The notes below the pieces were generated by a model. It made no database searches. It saw nothing but the letters and a program-made list of their open reading frames with translations, and had not been told where the DNA came from. Source: UBA4660 sp034408895 (GTDB lineage: Bacteria > Bacteroidota > Bacteroidia > Flavobacteriales_D > Sanyastnellaceae). From it: a stretch of DNA of 25,139 nucleotides. The position numbers and the translations under genes were made by a program. Shown in pieces: positions 15,008-22,344 of this stretch. How positions within the stretch are numbered: position 1 is the stretch's first letter; the number at the start of each line of letters is the position of its first letter. The stretch lies in contig JAWXCI010000076.1 of assembly GCA_034408895.1 (NCBI GenBank), positions 1 to 25,139 on the forward strand, written 5' to 3'.

Positions 15008-15445
15008 ATGAACAACATTATGCCCTACTTCCCCGAAATCCGCTTTGCAGATATTGATGCGATGGGTCATGTGAACAACGCGACTTACCTCAGCTATTTC
15101 GAGCAGGCGCGAATGCATTTCTTTCGTCATCTTGTGGGTGGCGCGTGGGACTGGAACGTGCATGGAATTCTTGTGGCAAAAAATGAAATTGAATACCTAA
15201 AGCCCATTCATCTCAATGATAAAATCAGGATTGAAATGGTTTGCGAACACATCGGCACAAAAAGTTTTACGTTGAGTTACAACATCATGAGGGTGAATAC
15301 GCGCCTGCCTGACAAGCATGAAGGTGGTGATGAATTGTGCAGCCGCGGACGTTCTGTGCTTGTGTCTTTTAATCATCAAACAAAAACAACGGAGGCGGTG
15401 CCGGTGGAGTGGAGGCAAAAACTGAAAGCACTCATGGCCGTTTGA
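15008..15445 (+). CDS. Acyl-CoA thioesterase-like protein (hotdog fold, 4HBT family)
   Basis: The 145-residue protein contains the 4HBT/YbgC-type signature FADIDAMGHVNNATYLSYFEQAR near the N-terminus, including the catalytic-type Asp followed by GHVNN. These small cytosolic enzymes hydrolyse acyl-CoA thioesters; the substrate cannot be read from sequence. The ATG at 15008 is preferred; an ATG at 15020 is also possible, and an ATG at 14918 would run through the promoter. The gene lies divergent from metF, and its last 14 bp overlap the convergent amylase gene. The middle insertion RLPDKHEGGDELCSRG is a little longer than the tight turn in many relatives. Confidence 0.88.
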   Translation: MNNIMPYFPEIRFADIDAMGHVNNATYLSYFEQARMHFFRHLVGGAWDWNVHGILVAKNEIEYLKPIHLNDKIRIEMVCEHIGTKSFTLSYNIMRVNTRLPDKHEGGDELCSRGRSVLVSFNHQTKTTEAVPVEWRQKLKALMAV

Positions 15446-17390
15446 ATTCAAGAAGAAGAAATGATTTTGCAGGGATGGTGATGGTCTCATTCAAAACCAT
15501 TTCTTCCCCAGTGATAATGTTTCGGCATTTGTTTCCGGTTCTTATAAACTGATCGAATCTTTCAGTCTCAACGTTTCTGTCGGATTCATGTTGGTTCATG
15601 AATACCATGAGTATGTTTTGATTCCACTGTTCGGGTTGTTTAAGATTATGTCGCAATGCAAATCCATTGCGCATACGCGGGTGAGAAGGTGGCTTGAAAT
15701 TGTGGCGGGCATAAACGTAAATTCCATCTTCAGGAACAAATTGCGTCATCCATGTCTTGGCAAACCAGGCATTTTGTTTTCGCCATTGTGCAAGAGTCTT
15801 GATAAATGTGAAGGCTTCGTTTTCTTTCCCGGTTCTTGCTCCGGATAAAAATTTGTTGATTGAATCAGTGGGCCATCCTCCCGGAAAATCTTCACGCACT
15901 AAAGCATCAGGATCCGAAAAGTTTTTCATTAGAATTTCTGTTCCATAATAGATACACGGAATGCCTCTAATGGTCATAAGTAGTGCAACAGCCATTTTCC
16001 ATTTCTCAACATCTTCATTCATCATGGAGTACACTCTTGACAAGTCGTGATTGTCGAGAAATGTGACTAATTGTTCCGGATGTTCATAAAGCCAATCATG
16101 TGCAAGCGTTAACTCAATCTTTGAAAAACCCGTTGTCCATCCGAATTTTTCATTTAGTCCTTCAGTTATGGCGTAGTAAAGTTGAAAGTCGGTAAGGCTG
16201 GTGTAATAAACCGACTGGTTCCACCACTCCCTTCCTTTAAAATTTTCGAACCATGCCTGCACGGGGGAACCCTGTACCCACGTTTCACCAAACAGAAAAA
16301 AGTCCGGGTACTCTTCATGGATGTTGAAACACAATTGTCTCATGAAGTCTTGATCGGGATAAGCGTAAGTGTCAATTCGGAATGCATCAAGTTTCGCTGT
16401 CTCGATCCACCAAAGCGAATTTTGAATCAGGTAAGTTGAAAGATGATTGTCTTTTTGGTTCAGGTCGGGCATGTGTTTATCAAACCATGCGTCCGACATT
16501 TTTTTTTCATCAGCCCAACTGGCATGAGGATCCATCAGAACTTCAGCGCGATAATTCGTTTTTGTAAACTGATCGAACCAATGCACCCAGTTACTATCCG
16601 GCAAATTTTTGATGAGCCAGTTTTCATTTCCCCAATGATTGTAAATGACATCCATCACCATCTTGATTCCGTGAGCGTGACATGAATCTGATAGTGCATA
16701 GTACAAATCATTCGTGCCAAATCGCTGATCAACTTTGTAGAGATCAGTTGCCGCATAGCCGTGATATGATTCCATGGGCTGGTTGTTTTCTAAAATTGGG
16801 TTAAGCCAAAGTGCAGTTACTCCCAAATCTTCGAGATAGTTAAGATGGTTCATTACGCCTTGCAAATCGCCACCATGCCTGGTTTTCAAACCCGAACGAT
16901 CGCAACTTTTTTCGTTCATCTCCAGCAATGCATCATTCGCAGTATCGCCATTCGAAAAACGATCGGGCATGGCGAGGTAAATGAGATCGCCTGGCGACAT
17001 AACTTGCGGTTCATGTGATTTTTGTTTCAGCAAATAAGGCACTTCAACTTTTTTTTCATCGTTGGAAAATGTCAAGATTATTTCTCCCGCCTCTTGTTTT
17101 TTTTTTATTTCCAATATCACAAAAAGAAATTCTGGATTCTGAGCCGGCAGAGCAGAAATTACTTTCGTTTGTCGTGATGAAGATTCCACTACGGCACGTG
17201 AAATATTTTGGCCATGAACCAGCAGTTCGACATGGTTGCTCTCCATTTTCACCCACCAGTTAGGGGGATCAATGCGATTAATTGTAAACGACTGCGCATT
17301 GAGTGAAGAGAAGCTGAGTAGAACACTTAATAGCAAAATCACTCGGTTGATTGTACACAACAAGTTGTAATGAATAGACAGAATTTTCAT
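15432..17390 (-). CDS. Glycoside hydrolase family 13 alpha-amylase/cyclomaltodextrinase-like, secreted
   Basis: The 652-residue product has a hydrophobic signal segment (about 15-32, ending LNAQ). An N-terminal beta domain follows (33-125, like cyclomaltodextrinase N-terminal domains), then the GH13 TIM barrel. The conserved regions are intact: DVIYNH (247-252), AFRID with nucleophile Asp340, FGETW with acid/base Glu369, and FLDNHD with Asp449. It should cleave alpha-1,4-glucans (starch, glycogen, maltodextrins or pullulan) in the periplasm or outside; SusA/neopullulanase-like enzymes are the nearest known group. No lipobox or T9SS tail is visible, so a periplasmic location is likely. Residues about 563-590 look like an insertion in the C-terminal domain. 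It is divergent from the starch-binding-like gene at 17505. Confidence 0.92.
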   Translation of the reverse strand: MKILSIHYNLLCTINRVILLLSVLLSFSSLNAQSFTINRIDPPNWWVKMESNHVELLVHGQNISRAVVESSSRQTKVISALPAQNPEFLFVILEIKKKQEAGEIILTFSNDEKKVEVPYLLKQKSHEPQVMSPGDLIYLAMPDRFSNGDTANDALLEMNEKSCDRSGLKTRHGGDLQGVMNHLNYLEDLGVTALWLNPILENNQPMESYHGYAATDLYKVDQRFGTNDLYYALSDSCHAHGIKMVMDVIYNHWGNENWLIKNLPDSNWVHWFDQFTKTNYRAEVLMDPHASWADEKKMSDAWFDKHMPDLNQKDNHLSTYLIQNSLWWIETAKLDAFRIDTYAYPDQDFMRQLCFNIHEEYPDFFLFGETWVQGSPVQAWFENFKGREWWNQSVYYTSLTDFQLYYAITEGLNEKFGWTTGFSKIELTLAHDWLYEHPEQLVTFLDNHDLSRVYSMMNEDVEKWKMAVALLMTIRGIPCIYYGTEILMKNFSDPDALVREDFPGGWPTDSINKFLSGARTGKENEAFTFIKTLAQWRKQNAWFAKTWMTQFVPEDGIYVYARHNFKPPSHPRMRNGFALRHNLKQPEQWNQNILMVFMNQHESDRNVETERFDQFIRTGNKCRNIITGEEMVLNETITIPAKSFLLLEFKRP

Positions 17391-17419
17391 GCAGAGATAT
17401 TACCAGGTTCAAAAATCTA

Positions 17420-17427
17420 TACTTTTG
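17420..17427 (+). promoter_or_regulatory. -7 box for the starch-binding-like gene
   Basis: TACTTTTG is a perfect match to TAnnTTTG in the 114-nt divergent gap. Transcription would start near 17433, giving a leader of about 70 nt to the ATG at 17505. The -33 region is not clear. Confidence 0.55.
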
Positions 17428-17432
17428 GCAAA

Positions 17433-17447
17433 GTGTACAAAGTACAC
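17433..17447. promoter_or_regulatory. Candidate operator, perfect inverted repeat GTGTAC-AAA-GTACAC
   Basis: Perfect 6-3-6 palindrome beginning 5 nt after the -7 box, at the expected transcription start. It lies between the divergent amylase and starch-binding-like genes, so a dimeric regulator bound here could control both. The regulator is not in the window. Confidence 0.5.
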
Positions 17448-17504
17448 GAACTATATTTTCAGGCAAATAAAATCAATCACAACCCAAACAAAATTCAAAA
17501 ACAG

Positions 17505-19244
17505 ATGAAAAAAATTTACACTTTATTTCTTGTAATGCTTGTGGCAACAACGATGGTTGCCCAAGTGGCCGTAACGTTCGAAGTGGACATGACTGGTCAG
17601 GTGCTTTCAGCCAACGGTGTTCACATTGCCGGTAATTTTCAGGATCCAAATGGTGATGGAATTTTTGAAAATCCATCGCTTACTAACTGGCAACCTGGTG
17701 TTCATCAGTTGACAGACCCAAACTTTGATCTGGTCTATTCTATTACGCTGCAATTGATTCCTGAACGGTATGAATTCAAATTCATAAACGGCAATGACTG
17801 GCCCGGTGCTGAGGATGTGCCTCCTGCATGCCAGGTAGAAGTTGCCGGCAACGATAACCGTGTAGTTTGGATTGCTGAGTCAACTACACATCATGTATGT
17901 TTTGCATCGTGCGCTCCATGTGGAATGCGCACCGTTCGTTTCCGTGTGGATATGACCATGGAAACTGTTGATGCAGGTGGTGTGCACGTTGCTGGAGATT
18001 TTCAGAACCCTGATGGCGGTCCTGATGGGGATTGGGATCCTTCCACATGTGAACTAACTGATCCCGCTGGCAATGGGGCTACCGACAATGTGTATGAAGG
18101 GTGGTACAACGTGGGCACCTTGAGCACATTCGAGTACAAATTTGTAAACGGTAATAGCTGGGATACGGGAACACCCGAGTCCTTTACCGAAGGCCCTTGC
18201 CTTGCAGACAACGACAATCGTTTTGAAAACATTTCGCAACTCAACACTGTTCTTCCTGTGTATTGTTTCAACTCGTGCGATGCATGCAGCGAGCCGGTAA
18301 ATGTCACTTTTAGTGTGGATCTTAATACCTCCTGCATGGATTATGACACTGAAGGTGTAAACCTGATGGGAACCGCCACAGATTGGAACAATGGATTGCC
18401 AATGGATGACAGCGACAATGACAATGTATATATGCTGACCCTTGCATTGCAACCAGGTGACTACGAATACAAATTCCGCGTTGGTACTACTGGCTGGGAA
18501 GGACTCGCTAACCGCCTGCTAACAGTTGTTCCCGAAATGCCACAAGTTTTGCCCGAGGTGTGTTTTGGATCCACTGATCCTTGCGGCCCTTCATTCCCTC
18601 CTGCCGATGTAACGTTTGAAGTAAAAGAGAGCACTGCGAATCCCGTGGGTGCCGGACACAGCATGTGGCTAATGGGTGACTTTACAAACTGGCAAGGCAA
18701 TGCCATAGAAATGACCGATGATGACGGTGATAATATCTGGACGCATGAAATACAGGACTTCTGTCCTCAAAACGCATCGTTCAAGTTTGCCGTTGGTCTT
18801 GACACATTGAACACATCTTTTGAATGGGTGGAAGAAAGCGCAGATTTTTCAGCGATCGGTGGATGCGGAGTGGATAATGGAACCTTCTCTGACAACCGAT
18901 TTTTCGAAAGAACTGATGCCGGTCCGCTAAGTTTCTGCTACATCTTTGATACCTGCCAGCCGTGTGTTGTTTCGGTAGAAGAAAATGTGGTGGTCAATGG
19001 TTTGAATATTTTCCCAGTTCCGGCAGAGGATATTTTGAATGTCACTTTCGAATCGGTAACGAATCAGGCCGTAGTGCTAACAATGGTGAACCAACTGGGT
19101 CAGGATGTGATTTCACAAAAATCGAATGCAATACAAGGCTTGCAAACAATTGCCATGAACATTAACCATCTTTCAACCGGGCTTTACACCCTTGAAATTT
19201 CTAACGGAATTACCACACAAACACAATTGGTAGCCATCCGCTAG
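17505..19244 (+). CDS. Secreted protein with four starch-binding-like (CBM48/CBM20-type) modules and T9SS type A tail
   Basis: The 579-residue product from the ATG at 17505 has a signal peptide (MKKIYTLFLVMLVATTMVAQ). Four homologous modules follow (about 22-140, 143-262, 265-361, 367-487). Each starts VTFEVDMT-like, continues as VHIAGNF/WLMGDFTNW and PGDYEYKF, and ends in closely spaced cysteines (CAPC, CDAC, DPC, CQPC). This pattern matches isoamylase-N/glycogen-binding-type carbohydrate modules. Residues 496-579 form a T9SS sorting domain (NIFPVPAEDILNVTF ... STGLYTLEI). There is no catalytic domain. Placed back-to-back with the GH13 gene, it probably binds alpha-glucans at the cell surface, a role like SusE/SusF. 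An in-frame ATG at 17370 would hide the signal peptide. A strong terminator follows. Confidence 0.85.
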   Translation: MKKIYTLFLVMLVATTMVAQVAVTFEVDMTGQVLSANGVHIAGNFQDPNGDGIFENPSLTNWQPGVHQLTDPNFDLVYSITLQLIPERYEFKFINGNDWPGAEDVPPACQVEVAGNDNRVVWIAESTTHHVCFASCAPCGMRTVRFRVDMTMETVDAGGVHVAGDFQNPDGGPDGDWDPSTCELTDPAGNGATDNVYEGWYNVGTLSTFEYKFVNGNSWDTGTPESFTEGPCLADNDNRFENISQLNTVLPVYCFNSCDACSEPVNVTFSVDLNTSCMDYDTEGVNLMGTATDWNNGLPMDDSDNDNVYMLTLALQPGDYEYKFRVGTTGWEGLANRLLTVVPEMPQVLPEVCFGSTDPCGPSFPPADVTFEVKESTANPVGAGHSMWLMGDFTNWQGNAIEMTDDDGDNIWTHEIQDFCPQNASFKFAVGLDTLNTSFEWVEESADFSAIGGCGVDNGTFSDNRFFERTDAGPLSFCYIFDTCQPCVVSVEENVVVNGLNIFPVPAEDILNVTFESVTNQAVVLTMVNQLGQDVISQKSNAIQGLQTIAMNINHLSTGLYTLEISNGITTQTQLVAIR

Positions 19245-19267
19245 TCAAAAAAAAAATCATCTTTCAT

Positions 19268-19300
19268 AACCCCAAAGTGTATTGCGCTTTGGGGTTTTTT
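19268..19300 (+). terminator. Intrinsic terminator of the starch-binding-like gene
   Basis: Stem AACCCCAAAG (19268-19277) with CTTTGGGGTT (19287-19296), 9-nt loop, T run to 19300. An A run at 19248-19257 lies upstream. Perfect 10-bp pairing. Confidence 0.92.
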
Positions 19301-19373
19301 CAACCCTTGTATGTATTTGGTTGGAGTGTGAAATGTGTACAATTCCTGTGAGCAGGGCGACACGCAACCACTT

Positions 19374-19381
19374 TACTTTTG
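19374..19381 (+). promoter_or_regulatory. -7 box of the first SprB-repeat paralog
   Basis: TACTTTTG is a perfect TAnnTTTG match, 28 nt before the ATG at 19410. The short leader is A-rich without a Shine-Dalgarno site, as usual in Bacteroidota. Confidence 0.6.
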
Positions 19382-19409
19382 CCCCTCCAAAAAAAACAAT
19401 TAAACTAAA

Positions 19410-22133
19410 ATGAAAAAAAATTTACTTGCTGCAATCGTGCTGATGTCCGCATTCAATCTTCAATCGCAGATACAGTATCTGCGACTGGACACTTTGTGCT
19501 CCGGTGATTGTCCCGGTATCGCTGCAGAGTACACCACCGTGCAACTCGTTGCACATTGTACCAATGCCACCGATGTGGTTTCAACCATCTATGGTTTAAT
19601 TGGCACTCCCCTCCACATAACTACGGATTGTTGTTTCTACCATTCCCCAGTAGGCGCTAATACTGGCTCTGAAATCAATTGCGCTTTGTGCACATTTTTT
19701 CCTGATCTCTGTTACGATTCGTGGGTGACCGTAGGCTGCGAGTGCAGCACGGATTGCTCCCAGGTTTTCACCTTGCAGAACGCAAATCAACAATGGCTTA
19801 ATGCCTTCAACACTCCTGGTTGTGGAGGATCTATTTTTATTGATGATGCTATTGGTGGCGCGTGGTTTACTACACCCAACCAGCCACAAGCTATGGCAGG
19901 TGATGATCTTGATGTACTTCTCGGTCAATTCACAACTTGTGGCTGCATTGATATACTTATCAATTGCCAGGTGTTTCCGAATTACAATGGCCCTGGTTCC
20001 CCTGATATACAGCAGACCGGACTCGCCATATCCACCTGCGCGGCTTGCGCTGATCCGGGTTGTATGGATTCGGAAGCTGCTAATTATGATGCCGATGCCA
20101 TTTGTGAAAACCCGGGGATGTGTGTATACTGCAATCTTGCCGTGGACTCGGTGGCCGTCAACAATCCAACCTGCGGAAACGACATGGATGGTTCGGTGAG
20201 TATTGATGGATCGGGGGCGGAAGGTTTTCTTGAATTCCATCTTGGTGACGATGATAATCTGAGTGGAATTTTTAATGGCCTGGGAAACGGAACTTATACC
20301 ATCACACTGGTTGATCAATACTTTGAACCAGGGCAGCCGGGCAACGAATTTCTACCCGATGGTTGCCTGCTCGATGTGGAAGTGGTACTCAATACACCTG
20401 CTGTAAACTACGGCAGTTTCACCAGCAGCAACGTCACTTGTTTTGGATTAAGTGATGGATGTGCAACGCACTCTTTTTCGGGCGGCCTTGACCCCATAGA
20501 ATTTATGATCCAGCACTGCAGTGACAATTCATTTCTTGAGAATGAGGAAGGCAACACGTTAGTGCTCTCCACACCCGTTTATTGCTCTATACCAGCGGGC
20601 ACATGGCGCTGGGTGGCCACTGATGCAAGCGGTTGCGAGTATCTCTCTTCCTGTTTTGGCATTAATCAGCCGGCTGATATTGTTCTCACCTACAATGCCG
20701 TTACTAATGCCACCTGTGCCGAGTCTTCCGATGGTGGCCTGTGCATAGGTTGGTTCGGTGGAACGGGCGATGTAGATTTTACATTTGAACCTGGCGGAAC
20801 CTTGGAAGAAGGCAATTGCTGGTTTAACACTTTTGCTCCGGGCACTTATGACATTTACGCGGTGGATGCCAATGGTTGTGATGGATCAGGTGAGTTTACT
20901 ATCAGCAGCCCCGATTCGGTGCAGATACAAACATCGGTCTTGCCCGCATTGTGTTCTTATAGTATTGATGGCTGCATCTCAGCAACCGCAACAGGTGGTT
21001 CTGGCGATTCCTACATTTTTTATCTGGAGGATGGAATTCCTTTTGCAGATGGAAATAATAATTGTGGACTCGGTGCCGGGGATTACACTGTGCAGGCTAT
21101 TGATGATCTCGGATGTGAAGGGACAGTTGTGGTAACTGTAACCGCTGCCGAAGAACTAGAATCCAACATCCTTACAAATTCCGTAAGCTGCAATGGGGAT
21201 GTTGATGGATCAATAACCGCCAGTGCAAGTGGTGGAACTGGTCCTTACACTTACGACATTGGCGATGGTCCCGTGACCGAAGGCATTTTCAACGATCTTG
21301 AACCGGCAACTTATTCTTTAATAATTACTGATGCGAATTTGTGCACCGGCACATTCAATTTCACTATATCAGAGCCCAATGTGCTTACTGCAACAACTGA
21401 AGTCACTGATCCTCTATGTGATACTGCGTTCGGAAGCCTAGCGGTAATGACTACTGGTGGAACAAGTCCTTTTTCTTATAGCATTGACGGCATGGATCCG
21501 CAAACCGACAACCTGTTTGAAAGTCTTAATCCTGGCACTTACGACCTGGTTGTAGTTGATGCAAATGGATGCACTTTTTCTTTGCAAGGTATTGTAGGCG
21601 ATACTCCTGATCCCATCACTTTTGGTGCTCCTGATGTGGAATGTGCGGCTTTTGATGGAACATGCGATGGAAGCATTGCGGTTTCAGTAAGTGGCGGAAC
21701 AGCGGGTTATGATTTTGAATGGATGGATGATAATGGCAATGTGGTTTCCACCGATGCCGTACCTGCGGATTTATGCGAAGGCGATTACACGCTACTGGTT
21801 ACCGATGCCAATGGATGCGAGCAGGAGTATGCCAGTGCAATAGAAGTATGTGTTGGCATTGGCGAACTTTCTTCCATTGCCCAAATTGAACTGTCGCCCA
21901 ATCCCACTAGCGGAAAATTTGCTGTGCACATTACAGGTATGCCGAGGGGCGCATGGAGCTATTCGATTCTTGATGCTGCTGGCAACCTGGTAATGAAAAA
22001 CAATGGGCAATTGGAATCTACCTGGCAAACTGTGGATGAAGAAATAGACTTGACTGGATATGCCTCTGGAACATATTTCCTCTCTATGATGCAGGGAAAT
22101 TATTCATCCACTTTCAAGGTAGTGAAAGAGTAA
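19410..22133 (+). CDS. Large secreted SprB-repeat protein, T9SS substrate (tandem paralog 1)
   Basis: The 907-residue product has a signal peptide (about 1-20, ending LQSQ). A domain of about 190 residues that I do not recognise by name follows, with landmarks STIYGLIGTPL, YDSWVTVG, GGAWF, AGDDLDVLLGQFT and CQVFPNYNGPGSP. A cysteine linker GCMDSEAANYDADAICENPGMCVYC (217-241) resembles short Cys motifs of Flavobacteriales surface proteins. Then come about seven SprB-type modules of 70-85 residues (about 248-815; for example VSCNGDVDGSITASASGGTG and YTVQAIDDLGCEG). The tail is a T9SS type A domain (LSPNPTSGKF ... ASGTYFLSM). Inferred role: cell-surface adhesin. It is the closest relative in the window of the gene at 22345. 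It has extra cysteines in the N-terminal domain. Confidence 0.88.
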   Translation: MKKNLLAAIVLMSAFNLQSQIQYLRLDTLCSGDCPGIAAEYTTVQLVAHCTNATDVVSTIYGLIGTPLHITTDCCFYHSPVGANTGSEINCALCTFFPDLCYDSWVTVGCECSTDCSQVFTLQNANQQWLNAFNTPGCGGSIFIDDAIGGAWFTTPNQPQAMAGDDLDVLLGQFTTCGCIDILINCQVFPNYNGPGSPDIQQTGLAISTCAACADPGCMDSEAANYDADAICENPGMCVYCNLAVDSVAVNNPTCGNDMDGSVSIDGSGAEGFLEFHLGDDDNLSGIFNGLGNGTYTITLVDQYFEPGQPGNEFLPDGCLLDVEVVLNTPAVNYGSFTSSNVTCFGLSDGCATHSFSGGLDPIEFMIQHCSDNSFLENEEGNTLVLSTPVYCSIPAGTWRWVATDASGCEYLSSCFGINQPADIVLTYNAVTNATCAESSDGGLCIGWFGGTGDVDFTFEPGGTLEEGNCWFNTFAPGTYDIYAVDANGCDGSGEFTISSPDSVQIQTSVLPALCSYSIDGCISATATGGSGDSYIFYLEDGIPFADGNNNCGLGAGDYTVQAIDDLGCEGTVVVTVTAAEELESNILTNSVSCNGDVDGSITASASGGTGPYTYDIGDGPVTEGIFNDLEPATYSLIITDANLCTGTFNFTISEPNVLTATTEVTDPLCDTAFGSLAVMTTGGTSPFSYSIDGMDPQTDNLFESLNPGTYDLVVVDANGCTFSLQGIVGDTPDPITFGAPDVECAAFDGTCDGSIAVSVSGGTAGYDFEWMDDNGNVVSTDAVPADLCEGDYTLLVTDANGCEQEYASAIEVCVGIGELSSIAQIELSPNPTSGKFAVHITGMPRGAWSYSILDAAGNLVMKNNGQLESTWQTVDEEIDLTGYASGTYFLSMMQGNYSSTFKVVKE

Positions 22134-22294
22134 TGAGAATGTGTTCAAAACTCAGTGGCGGGGAGCAGTCCTGGCGAGGCTGCCTTTTACCCATTGCAAC
22201 GTCAAGGAAACGGTAGAGGGATGGGGGCTGAAAAGCACGGGTAAAACGTGGTGATAACAGCCCGAAAACCGGAAGCTTCAAACCTGCATCCAGC
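22134..22294 (+). other. Intergenic stretch with nested inverted repeats, possible structured RNA
   Basis: There is no supportable gene. GGGCTG (22225-22230) pairs with CAGCCC (22258-22263), with CACG (22236-22239) and CGTG (22247-22250) nested symmetrically inside. TTTTACCC (22185-22192) and GGGTAAAA (22239-22246) are an alternative 8-bp pairing. The stretch is G-rich compared with other gaps and has no T run. It could be a 3' UTR structure, a small RNA, or chance. Confidence 0.3.
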
Positions 22295-22302
22295 TATATT
22301 TG
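22295..22302 (+). promoter_or_regulatory. -7 box of the second SprB-repeat paralog
   Basis: TATATTTG is a perfect TAnnTTTG match, 42 nt before the ATG at 22345. The paralog therefore has its own promoter and is not only read through from the upstream copy. Confidence 0.55.
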
Positions 22303-22344
22303 ACCGCTTAAAAAAGTATATCAATCAAACTATTAAAAACACAA

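Noticed and set aside
19596..20318. 240-codon open frame on the minus strand inside SprB paralog 1
   Set aside because: It is antisense to a well-supported coding sequence with no family resemblance; the corresponding frame is not open in the paralog at 22345.
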